A stretch of DNA of 64,000 nucleotides from positions 1,307,001 to 1,371,000 of the forward strand of contig BROG01000047.1 of NCBI GenBank assembly GCA_030159075.1, read 5' to 3'. This document shows positions 52,675 through 64,000 of the stretch, one piece after another; positions within the stretch are counted from its first letter, which is position 1; each line of letters begins with the position of its first letter. Both the position numbers and the translations under genes were made by a program. The DNA is from Atrina japonica (taxonomy: Eukaryota > Mollusca > Bivalvia > Pterioida > Pinnidae). The notes beneath the pieces were generated by a model. The model did not search any database. It saw nothing but the letters and a program-made list of their open reading frames with translations, and had not been told where the DNA came from.

Positions 52675-53545
52675 AAATTTCAGATACCAAAGTATAAATC
52701 TTTAGGATGTCCAGTATATAGATACAAATCTGGTAAAATGGACTAACACGGACCTCTGGAAACCAAGAGGTGGAATCAGGTGTCGTGGATGAGTAAGCAT
52801 CCCGTGTCGATCGATCACGCCGTGAGTACACAATCAAATCCAAATAAAATACGTGAGGAACGAATCCTCGTCACAATTGGTACAGACGTCTCAACAACCG
52901 CCAACGAAAAGGCAACTCAACATTTCACTTAGTGAAACAGAGTAATCGCAAACGAGACTATTATACCGACCGTAAAATTTGCGGAATGTTGACATCAAAC
53001 GCGGTTTTCGATATCCCTGTGTCAGAGACTTGTAAGAAAGTCGTTTACATCTGTATATGTAATGTTCATATGTTGAACACGCCCTGGCATATCGGATCAT
53101 TTGTGAAATATAAACCCCATATGCGGATGACTGTGCGATATTACTACTTAAATTACGATGGGAAAGCCGAAAACGTCACGTTTGTCGTATAGCTTAGTTG
53201 CCAATTTCCCATCTGTGTCTATTAGAAATTTTCATTACCCAGTGTTATCAATTTGTAAAATGAGAAAAATTATCAATTATGACGTCATATGTTTGTGTGA
53301 AAACGACGTTTTTTTCTCACGTAAAGTCATGACGTCACAATCGATACCTGCTGACATAGGAGATAACGAAAGAATCTGTGTCTGTAGTAAGTAAAATGTC
53401 TAAGCATAAAGCGTTGTGCTGATTATGTTGTATCTTTAATTTCTAGTTCGCTGGGATATATCGCATTGACATATGTATGAAAATTGCCATTATTAATTCA
53501 CAAAACGTCGTCGATATATCTAAATGTCAAACTAAAGGACACATT
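52675..53545 (-). pseudogene. longest minus-strand RT-element copy, with YIDD motif
   Basis: Minus strand, from 53,530 downward: TTTAGATATATCGACGACG encodes FRYIDD, the RT catalytic motif. RT pieces follow: ARACSTYEHYIYRCKRLSYK, SLTQGYRKPRLMSTFRKFYG, RYNSLVCDYSVSLSEML. Then the 3' tail with CGATCGATCGACACGGGATG and TTTAGGATGTCCAGTATATAG words. Frameshifts and stops make it inactive, and an extra block (about 53,225-53,390) interrupts it. The 5' part is missing. It defines the family; class uncertain. Confidence 0.82.
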
Positions 53546-53654
53546 CGTCACATCAGATATTATTTCATAAGAACTCGAAACCTTTTAGTGAATTATAGAG
53601 GGTCTACAATTTAATTTTCAAAGTGAAAATAAAAACTATTTATGCATAATATGA

Positions 53655-53805
53655 CGAGTCGACAGGGGATGCTTACTCTTCCATGGCACTTGATTCCATC
53701 TCTTAATTTCCAGTGATCCGTGTGTGTCTAATTTTCTCCTGATTTGTATAATATTGTATCATAAACCTTCTTACGATCAATTCTTTGGTATTTGAGATAT
53801 TATAT
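53655..53805 (+). mobile_element. RT-element tail copy (plus)
   Basis: GAGTCGACAGGGGATGCTTA, TCCATGGCACTTGATTCCAT, TTCCAGTGATCCGTGTGTG, TTCTTTGGTATTTGAGATAT. Tail only. Confidence 0.7.
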
Positions 53806-53809
53806 CAAT

Positions 53810-54970
53810 TAAAAGAACAGAAACAGAGAAAATTAAGAAAAGAAAGATTATTGGGTATTGGGGGTCAGACCTCGAACTAAATTCAGCCACTCGTATTGCA
53901 GTATTCTTGTCGCATGACGGCATGAATTATCCCTGTTCTTGGTCATTAAAAATTGTTTTGTTTTTTATCCCTGTATACACATTGAGCTTAAAATATCATT
54001 GGCCGAAGAATTTCCTAAAAGTGAGAGCAGGATATTTTTAAAATTTGTATTTGAATAGAAAAACTGCTAACATATATTATTTAAAAAAACAGGCTACGTC
54101 CTATCAAATGTTATTTCAAATAGCATGTCCTGAATCGGTTGTTATGGATCCGACGTACGTAAAAAACAAAACCTTATGACTATTAGAACAATGCAACATT
54201 GTGGTTCTTGATTAACAGTAGGGCATCCCACTCCCGGTGGGAATATATATATCGTATGCCAATGCCATGCCATAGATAAGCCTTTGAAATATTAATCACC
54301 GTTCATTCGTAAAGCGTTAGACATAAGGATTGGAAGTGTTTTGGATGTTACTTACGGTTTCTGTCTCACGTCATGTTAAAAAATGCCGTAAGACCGTAAT
54401 ACAGGTGAATATTTTTGTTTCTTCACCTGTAAGTGGCCCTGACTCAATATAAGTGAACATTGTTTTTGTTGGATGGGACAAGAGAAAACAAACAAATAAA
54501 AAGTAGGTACTGCATTGCAAAACGTATATCAATTATATTTCCTATAGGATATTGATTTTTTAAGTTGATCTCAAAGTTGTATCTACATTGTTTATTTAAA
54601 AGCATGTCACTTGCAGACAGAATAGTTGGACTCTTTTGTGTGACATTAACTAAAAACATATAATGTACTATGGTCCATTGCAACAAATGATTACTTCAAT
54701 TTCTGTACACGGCGACTCTATATTCTATTTCATTGCAGTGTTTCAGCGCATATTGTTGAACCGTATATATCTGGCTATGATCAATTCGAAATAATTGTTG
54801 TGTCTCATTTTTTAAAAAAGGAACAACCTTGGAATTATTGGAACATGTGTAAAACCATACTGCTTTCCACTGTGACTTTGCTTCCCCGAATACAGATAAA
54901 GTAATGCGTCATCGTTCTTATGCTATAAAAGCCCTTTTCTGACATGGAACAAAACTGACATATAATAATA
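53810..54970. other. intergenic, no recognised feature
   Basis: AT-rich DNA. The minus ORF at 54,444-54,686 shows no motif. Confidence 0.5.
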
Positions 54971-55290
54971 TTGCCACAAATTTTGAGGAATAACAAGGGG
55001 GTGGGTACTATTAAGCCGTATATACTGAAATCTAATATGGATAGATATTTATTTCTTTTGCTTAAACAACATATATTAACTTGTATTAATAAAAAAAATT
55101 GTTAATACTAGTTTTACACACATTCTTATTTCACCATTGCACTTAATATTATGTATTGGCACAAATTTTGGGGATAAACAAGGGGGTGGGGCTTTTCTAA
55201 GCTGTATTTACTGAAATCTAATATGGGTAGATATTTATTTCTTTTTATTATACAACATATTTTATATTGTATTAATGAAAGAAACCTATT
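54971..55290. repeat. tandem duplication, about 185-bp unit
   Basis: TTGCCACAAATTTTGAGGAA at 54,971 and TTGGCACAAATTTTGGGGAT at 55,156 open two units that share AACAAGGGGGTGGG, TACTGAAATCTAATATGG and TAGATATTTATTTCTTTT. Confidence 0.75.
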
Positions 55291-55473
55291 AAACTAGAAA
55301 ACCCATTATCTATTTATTTATGCAATGGAGCTATATTTTTCTCTGCAAAATACAAAATAGCATACCCCACATAGGCTACTATTGTGCTAATTAGAGCTAA
55401 GTATGCTATGAATTGTACATAATTTGAAGAAAAGTCATTGTTTTGACCAAAAAATAAGTTTTGTATCTGTCTA

Positions 55474-56063
55474 TTGCACGCCAAAATCACATTAGCGAGA
55501 TAATTCTTGTTTTTCTCAGATAAACCTTATTTTTCTCCAGTTTATGAGGGTTACGAGTTAAACCTATTTTTTCTCCAGTTAATCCTAATTTTTCTCTTAA
55601 TCCACATTAACCCAATTTTTCTCTTAACCCACATTAACTGGAGAAAAACTCATTAATGTGATTGTGGCGCAGTTAAACCTAGTTTTTCTCAGTTAAACTA
55701 GTATTTTTCGAGAAAAAAAACTAGGTTTAACTCATATTTGTGATTTTGACGCAGTTAAACTTAGTTTTTCTCGGTAATTTTTCTCCAATTAATTTGGGTT
55801 CAAAGAAAATCTAGGTTTAACTGGAGAAAAACTAGGTTTATCGGAGGAAATCTAGGTTTAATCTAGGTTCATCAGAAGTACGCCGAAATTATAATAATGA
55901 GTTAATCTGAGTTTTTCTCAATATAAACCTAGTTTTTCTCAGTTAAACCTAGTTTTTCTCCAGATAATGTGGGTTACTGAGAAAAACTAGGTTTAACTGG
56001 AGAAAACCCGAGTTTAACTGAGAAAAACTAGGTTTAACTCATTAAAGTGATTCTGGCGTGCCA
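55474..56063. mobile_element. foldback MITE 'AAACCTAGTTTTTCTC', copy 3
   Basis: Left TA|TTGCACGCCAAAATCACAT, right GTGATTCTGGCGTGCCA|TG. The interior is the same set of alternating motifs, more diverged than copies 1 and 2. The right TA is changed to TG. Confidence 0.75.
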
Positions 56064-56069
56064 TGTCTG

Positions 56070-57085
56070 TCAATGCCCAAAATTTAGATCATATGTCAAA
56101 ATTGATAGTGTCATATATGAACCCATTGATTTCCATTCTGTACAGTTTTATAAGGATATTACACATCAACGTCACATCAATGTAAAAAAAATAAAATATG
56201 GATAGCACCTGCTTTTTTGCTTTAAATTGGTATGTTTTGGGTATATTCAGTGAAAAAAGAAAGAATTTTGAGGTTTGCACACATACATCCATTAGAATTC
56301 CTTAATAAGGGATTATCCTTAATTTAAATATTCTGTTATATACAGGTGCCATTTATAAAGAGGTTTATTTATTAAACAAACGTCAACAATGTTTATGTTT
56401 GAAAAGCCTTTATAGTCAGGTGTCCCTTATACAGAAGTGGCTTTTAAATGCAAGTGTAATTATATATATATTTATTAGATATATATTTGATAGACGTACA
56501 AAAATAAATATCTTTCAGTTTTTCGGTGTAATTGATTTGTTCCATTGTATAACGTAGTTTGACTTCATAATATAATTTATTCATCATAATCAGCAACATA
56601 TTAATTATAAATTTTAGTTTTTCCACAAGATCGTTACTACGAAAAACAATATAGAATATTTCATACGCAATATCTGTGAATACAAATATAAAGGTCACAG
56701 ATACAAAAGTTTTAAACTTGAGAATGCCCAGGAGACAACATTCAAACATGATGAACATTGAACAAACAAGAATCTCTAGAAATCTATTGGTAGGATCAGG
56801 TGCCATGGATGATCTTAAGCATCCCATTTCCATTACCATTTCCTACATTTAAACAGATAACTGTGTGTTTCTGTCTGAAAAAAAAATGTAAAAATCAGTG
56901 TATCAATGCAGCATTTCAAAAGTGTTCATGGCATTCCTCTACTAAAGTGTTTATACCAATATGTTTAAATGTTAATACATCTAGATTGTCCCATGTATGT
57001 TCAGCATTCATAATTCTGTATACTGATGTACACACATTTCATTTTACATCGTTTATTATATTATATAATACCACATCCCAAAACA
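56070..57085. other. intergenic with an RT-element scrap
   Basis: About 56,690-56,825 (minus) matches the tail: GGTCACAGATACAAAAGTTT, TTGAACAAACAAGAATCTCT, GGTAGGATCAGGTGCCATGG. The remainder is AT-rich and unassigned. Confidence 0.5.
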
Positions 57086-57088
57086 CTT

Positions 57089-57115
57089 ACAGAGAGAGAG
57101 AGAGAGTGAGTGAGT

Positions 57116-57205
<90 letters not shown>
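57089..57205. repeat. (GA)n-(CT)n array with inverted halves
   Basis: A short GA run (57,089-57,105), a GTGAGTGAGTG bridge and about 90 bases of CT repeat. The two halves can pair, and the CT part can form triplex DNA. Confidence 0.95.
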
Positions 57206-57209
<4 letters not shown>

Positions 57210-57210
<1 letters not shown>

Positions 57211-57755
57211 GAAACTTCTACAGAATTATCGTGATAGTTTCACATTTTTTTCAATTCAGAAATCGTAAGCATATCTCTCCATGCATATGTCTTTTCAAGT
57301 TCCTTTATCAGCTGTATTGTACTATAATTTTTATAAAGAAAAAACATCCATATATTCGAATTAAGATTTTATCCTATATTTTTCTGTCGGCTTTTTGATT
57401 CGCTACCTCGTTTAAATAGCATAAATTGCCATACAGCCTTCACATAGGGGGTATGACGTAATGGAAAATATCCAAATCTTTAAGTTCAAGATCATGCTAT
57501 TTTGTCGACTTGAAATATATTTTGCTTTAACTCTAAGGGGCATGGTTGTCAATTTTGCACCATGCTTCATGAATTCCATAATCAGTAATTTAAATCATTT
57601 GTCTAACGTCCAGAGTGAAGCAGAATAACGATCAATAAAATCATTTTATACAGGATTATATATTATGCACTTCCATTGAAATAAATTAATGTTTGTTAAT
57701 TCCATATTAATTTGAAGTGGTAGCTACATTTCATGATATATCATATATTTAAGGA
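57210..57755. other. intergenic, no recognised feature
   Basis: AT-rich, nothing found. Confidence 0.5.
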
Positions 57756-57757
57756 GA

Positions 57758-57860
57758 TAGATAGATAGATAGACAGACAGATAGATACATAGATACATAC
57801 ATACATACATACATACATACATACATACATACATACATAGCTCGATAGATAGACAGAAGT
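57758..57860. repeat. (GATA)n-(CATA)n microsatellite
   Basis: GATA/GACA repeats pass into about 40 bases of CATA and back to GATA. Confidence 0.95.
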
Positions 57861-58048
57861 ATCTGAGTATATGTGTGTCTATCGGTTCTACTAAGTATAG
57901 TCTTTTACTTGTATATATTCATAGATGACACTTTATTTTTCATTGGTCTTCTTTAAATGGAAAGATAAGCGAATATGAATAATAAAATTTGTTTCAAATA
58001 ATTTGCATTCCAGATATCCATAGCATAGATCTGAAATTAAAGGGTTCG

Positions 58049-58050
<2 letters not shown>

Positions 58051-58130
<80 letters not shown>
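58051..58130. repeat. (GA)n microsatellite
   Basis: About 78 bases of uninterrupted GA. The Ser-Leu ORFs on the minus strand are artefacts. Confidence 0.95.
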
Positions 58131-58132
<2 letters not shown>

Positions 58133-58416
58133 GATCTTTATTCCTACTGAAAGAAAATTTTTGTGATATACGCGCACTGTACAAATATTTTTTTTTACCG
58201 AAATACATTTAAATTCGTAATATTTCTTCATTGTTTCATTCTAATGAAAATGCAAACATCCGTTTCATCCGTTTACAATACTAACATGTGACTACAGTAT
58301 CAAGAGTAAATGTGAACACAGTTGTGTTTCAATTCTCCCCTATAGCACTTTAAAGAAACATCAACAAAAAACCATCCATGTCGTTAAATTTTATGTTTTT
58401 AGAAAGGCTGTAAGAA

Positions 58417-58544
<128 letters not shown>

Positions 58545-59023
58545 GAGAGAAGGAAGGGAGGGGAGAAATCCAAAGAATGGAGAAAGAAAAGGCTTGAAAA
58601 AGTTGAAAAAAAACTAAAAAAAACTAACGATAAATAGACTATGAATGGACATAACAAATGATAAAGAATAAAATCTGAATACGTGAATAACCTACACTAC
58701 ATATTGGACATCTACCATTTTTGTAATGACAGTTCATATTAAACCTGATATGTACAACACCAAATCTAAATTATGTCGCATGTTTACAGGTAAACAGACA
58801 TTTTATTGTAAAACACCAAAAAGAAAAAAATCGGTCGCATGATGGAAATTTCCTTTCGATATAGTTCACTAAAGAAACATTAACCTGAATGAACCGTTTT
58901 GTGATGTTAAATGCCAGACATTTGACCAGAAATTTAATGAAAATTTGACACTTGGTAGATGTTAAGAAAACAGTCATTGTGTGATGCAAATTCGATTTAC
59001 TTAACATATTGAGATAAAAAACG

Positions 59024-59028
<5 letters not shown>

Positions 59029-59083
<55 letters not shown>
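59029..59083. repeat. (GA)n microsatellite
   Basis: About 55 bases of uninterrupted GA. Confidence 0.95.
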
Positions 59084-59086
<3 letters not shown>

Positions 59087-59399
59087 TTTTATTTACTGAT
59101 GTTCTTTTATGCGAGTCTTAAGTCCAATTTCCATTAATCTAAATGTTAATGGATATGTGATTTCTTTACTTCAGAATAGATGCCAATCCAATAAATATGC
59201 TTTGCATGAAGTGGACAATACTTGGCCGATATAGATACTTTGTTTCTAAGTTTGTGGCTTTATACGTCTTTATTTGATACTTAAAAGATACCTAAATTTC
59301 CAATAAACATTATACACGTATGTGTCATGTTTGAGGACCAATCCTTTCGGCCAACGATCACCAATCCAATGTGACCCAATTGAGTTCCTTTATTAGTCG

Positions 59400-60160
59400 A
59401 CCTGATTTTTTTATTTACATGAAGCAGATTTCAAACTGAATCTTTTGAATCAAATTTAGAAAAGTTAGCTATGGTCTTTAATTTGATATTTAGATATATC
59501 GACGACGTTTTGTCAATAAGTAATTTTCATACGTTGGTGATTTCGATACATCCCGTCGAACTATGAATTAAAGATGCCACAGAATATGATACATCCGCTT
59601 CCTACTTGGACATTTTAAATTCTAAAGATAAAGACGGAAAATTAACAACCAAACTATATGACAAACGTGGTGATCTTGGCTTTCCTATTGTCAACTTTCC
59701 ACATTTAGGTAGTATTATCCCATCTGGTGTTTATATCTCGCACATGATCCAATATGCCATGGCGTGTTCAGCATACGAACATTTCATATAAGAGGCAAAC
59801 TACTTACTGATAAGTTGTTGTTTCAAGGATGTCAGGAATCACGTGTCATGTCAACATTACGTAGATTTTACGGTTGTTATAATGACACCTACAGTGTTTC
59901 ACTGAGTGATATGTTGAATTGCCTGGTCGATAGTGGTTGTTGAATCGTCTTTAGCCATTATGACGAGGTTTCATTTCTCAATTATTTCATTTCAAATTAC
60001 CTATGTAGTCTTGGCGGGTATGATTGGTGAACAGGGGATGATTTCATCTCCATGGCACCTGATCACAACTCTTAATTTTCAGAGATCCATGTGCCGAATT
60101 TTCTACTGATTTGTATATGGTCTCCCGAAGGAGTGATACCTTGGTATCTATGTTTTTTTT
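59400..60160 (+). pseudogene. RT-element copy with YIDD motif (plus)
   Basis: A frame reads NLEKLAMVFNLIFRYIDDVL (YIDD at 59,496-59,507), then SASYLDIL, GKLTTKLYDKRGDLGFPIVN, FPHLGSIIPSGVYISHMIQY and ARAC-like MACSAYEHFI, with stops between (for example where ELEIKD would be). The 3' tail (GGTATGATTGGTGAACAGGG, TCCATGGCACCTGATCACAA, ACCTTGGTATCTATG) ends at about 60,160. Together with 52,675-53,545 this is the most complete copy; the RT N-terminal half is absent. Confidence 0.82.
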
Positions 60161-60164
60161 TATA

Positions 60165-60883
<719 letters not shown>

Positions 60884-60952
<69 letters not shown>

Positions 60953-60998
60953 TGATTATATATATATTGCTAGTCAACAGGTAAAAATAATTAGAGCA

Positions 60999-61081
<83 letters not shown>
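60884..61081. repeat. two (TA)n arrays
   Basis: (TA)n at about 60,884-60,949 and at about 61,000-61,081, separated by about 50 bases of unique sequence. Confidence 0.95.
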
Positions 61082-61085
<4 letters not shown>

Positions 61086-61089
61086 AATA

Positions 61090-62365
61090 AAATATCGTGC
61101 AATAAGTTTGAACGGATGCTTTCTGACTTATGAGCTAACACTGTCATCAAATTAAAAGAATATATTCTGCAGAAAACATCACCAAAACAACCAACATCGA
61201 AATGAAACTTCAACACATGTTCTTTATGGATATACGATGTCTCCTGAATTCTTGAGTACAATGTTTTGTTTACAATTTGTTGTTTTATTTTCATCCACAA
61301 AGTGTCAATAGGTGGATGACGGTTGACTTATAGATAAGACAAAAGTACTTTAAAATCACGTTCCAATAATGTTCATGTTGTCAGAATGATAACGGCTATT
61401 AGTAAACAACAAGGTGAATTTTATGACATTTTTATTTAACAATATACCTGATACTGTATACCTGCACATTTTCGGCCATATATGATTGGACGTACTTAAA
61501 ATAAAAGCAAATGTCCATGCTAAATAATTGAAGCACAGAGATACAGGCCAATCATGACATTATGGCGATTTAGACTATTTTAGGTTATGCTTTCTGTCGT
61601 AAAAGGGCGAATATTAACCAGAAGCAAATATTTCCAGGTAAATGAGGTAGATACATGATCATGATTTAGATCATTCCTAGTTTAATGAATAACAATCCAG
61701 AATATATATTCACCTGTACATCGTTGTATTTTTTTTTTAGGTATTAACTGTCCTCTTATTCATATACTTAATTGTAATCCTTATCTATTTATCGATGTAT
61801 TATAAATATTATAAACATAACACCAAAGTTATAATGCTCAAGACGATCGTTTCTGTCAATTAGACTCCATCAGTTGAGCTCCAAGTTTTTCTGATTGACT
61901 TATTATGTATTTTTTGAGGGTTGGTTAATAAATTTCTAATAATTTTATAACTGTCCTTACATTTCTGATACTGTTCAATATTGACGCCAATGTGATGAAA
62001 ATACTCACTGTGTTCTGAAAATTCTTCTTATAATAAAATAGATTATTTGATACAAATTCCAAAAATAATCTACATGTATTTTACAGTCCAGTTTTACAAA
62101 CGCGTCCCTTTAAACAGGGAGAATCATATCTATTTATCTAAAAATAATTTAAGGCATCGATTACAGCTATTTGGAATTATTTACAGAATAACTCTTTGCA
62201 CAAACTTGAAAGGTTCTAAAATTAATATTTATTTTTTTATTATACGCCGTCGGTATGTTCTATAATGCTGCCTAAGCCTTTATTGTCATTGATTTCAAAA
62301 CTCGTATCTCAAGGCTGTGTCACAGATCTAATAGTTCATCTTAATGTATTGTATTTACATAACTA
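61090..62365. other. intergenic, one interspersed repeat tail
   Basis: About 61,800-61,890 (minus) is a tail of the 'TGATGAAGTCTAATTGACAG' family (ACCAAAGTTATAATGCTCAA, GACGATCGTTTCTGTCAATT). The rest shows nothing. Confidence 0.5.
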
Positions 62366-62500
<135 letters not shown>

Positions 62501-62724
62501 TTGATTTCCATGCAAAATGCATTTTTTCGAACATCAGTCTTTGGCATATAATCAATAGTTGTTTTAGAATTCTTTCATAAGTATTTGACGCTTAATTACT
62601 AAACGTTCGTATTATACCTTGATATCATTGAAAGATAAAATATCATAACTTTTCAGTGTGACGTAAATATTTTTAGCATTTTGGATCTCCCATGAATTTT
62701 AATCATTCCGAATTTGTAATTAGG

Positions 62725-62730
62725 CGTCAT

Positions 62731-62762
<32 letters not shown>

Positions 62763-62772
62763 TCATCATCAT
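62725..62772. repeat. (CAC/CAT)n trinucleotide repeat
   Basis: A few CAC units followed by about eleven CAT units. No ORF of interest crosses it. Confidence 0.9.
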
Positions 62773-62779
62773 TTATGTT

Positions 62780-64000
62780 TTATTCAACAGATTAGTGTTT
62801 TCGTGTTTGTAAAAATATTCCGCTAGGTGGCACGGCTGTACTCAGTTGCGACACGTGCAGTCCTTAGTGTAAACATCTATACTTATCACAACACAGTACT
62901 TTCATTTGCAGATTACTTAAATATGATTTGGTTTTCTAAGTATAAATCATATTTACTGTCAAGATACAGTCAAAATAAATAAATTCTTAGCGTGTTCATT
63001 CATCTCCAATGCTTTTTTTCCATTTGAGACTAAACTCATAAATCGAACTATGACCTTAAAATGCATATAAAGTGTATGTGACGTTGCGAAAATTTTCCAT
63101 TCACAACACCCTATATCACACAGCCGGCGAATTTGGTTTTTGGCTGTCCGTATTCTTCTGGTGTGTGTTATAGTCAATGAGGGACGTTTGTTTGTAAGTA
63201 TTTTATTTTTTCATACATGTACACAAAATTGCTTTATGACTAATGCACAACAAAAGAATTCTGCCTATATCGGGAGCTCTTATCAATTATCGCGTCAATG
63301 AAAAACTCTATATAGAGTAAATACAAACTACGATACTATACGCTTACTTATGCAATATTCTTATTTGTTCTTTAGTATGAAACAGTATCTGAGCATTTGT
63401 GAGAGGTTAAATGTACATTAGATACAGTTAGCTTTGTATATGGTTTGCTCCTTTTATGAACACCGGTACTATCTCCACAATGAAATAGAATTTCACGGTA
63501 TTTGCACGTGCCTAATAAATAATTTAATTAACAAAGCAGATTTATGATACTTTAATTACAAGCGCTGTTGACTTTTGATGTAAGTGTATGTAATGTTGGA
63601 TTAATTACCCGTTTTACCAATTATGCGTTTTATGTACATTTTACCGGCGCTTTTAAACCTGTTGCAATTGATCTGGTTTATGTGTGTCATGTCTGTCACA
63701 GTGAAATGCATTAGAATGGCGGGAAATCGATGCAATTGCCTTTGTTATTTTAGATTATGGATTGTTTAGGTATAATTTGAATAAGGTTATGATTGTATGA
63801 TTGCCGATAAGAATTTATAATTTGATAAAATTATTCTTTCACCTCACAGTAGGGGTACCCTTACAATTTCCCTTTAAACCACATTTAAAATATTGAAATT
63901 GACAACGACTTCCCTCTTATTTTTTCATTCGATTCACATAAAAACTGCTCTCTTCTTCGTTCGTTACACATAATATATATTTATTTTATATCATTTATAT
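62780..64000. other. intergenic to window end, no recognised feature
   Basis: AT-rich. The minus ORF 62,959-63,177 has no recognisable motif and no splice support. Confidence 0.45.

Noticed and set aside
59606..59791. RT ORF as a host gene
   Set aside because: Surrounded by stops and by the same tail as the other RT-element copies; a retroelement fragment.

Overview
This is a eukaryotic, animal window. Its introns have GT-AG borders (one looks like GC-AG), AT-rich non-coding DNA fills most of it, long (TA)n, (CA)n and (GA)n arrays are everywhere, and many interspersed repeats are present. The two real protein-coding genes (a mesh/mucin-4-like NIDO-AMOP-VWD protein and a rhodopsin-family receptor) are of metazoan type. 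Several repeats (a decayed mariner, an RT element with a YIDD motif, tRNA-derived SINEs, and elements built on GGTCAAGGTCA-type monomers) resemble what I know from bivalve molluscs. A marine bivalve is the best guess, but this is inference.

Region 1 (about 1-17,525, minus strand): the 5' part of one large gene. I could place 14 coding exons whose splice phases all agree (2,479 coding bases, 826 codons plus one base). The order is signal peptide, NIDO domain, IPT/TIG-like segment, linker exons, AMOP domain, then the start of a VWD domain. The rest of VWD and anything after it lie beyond base 1. Introns hold transposon fragments, a 53-bp satellite, a tandem array that copies the exon 3 splice donor, and microsatellites.

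Region 2 (17.5-27.4 kb): intergenic. It contains tRNA-derived SINE copies, a Helitron-like element with tandem monomers, a 42-bp minisatellite that keeps one frame open, a near-perfect 153-bp palindromic element, and a full-length but broken mariner transposon with TIRs and TA target duplications.

Region 3 (27.4-31.8 kb, minus strand): a two-exon rhodopsin-like GPCR of 442 residues. Its DRY motif is intact, its TM6 and TM7 motifs are altered, and it looks most like GPR161. Its single intron is packed with RT-element fragments, and a TTAA-type MITE ends 11 bases beyond its stop codon.

Region 4 (31.8-64 kb): no convincing gene. It is dominated by short, 5'-truncated copies of one RT element in both orientations, a TA-flanked foldback MITE family made of alternating inverted motifs, a 59-bp-arm inverted repeat, a 40-bp minisatellite, tRNA-derived sequence, and a cluster of very long GA/CT arrays at 57-62.5 kb. 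Two short ORFs are listed as weak candidates.

I saw no rRNA, CRISPR, operon or viral gene. All family assignments come from reading motifs by eye, without any search.
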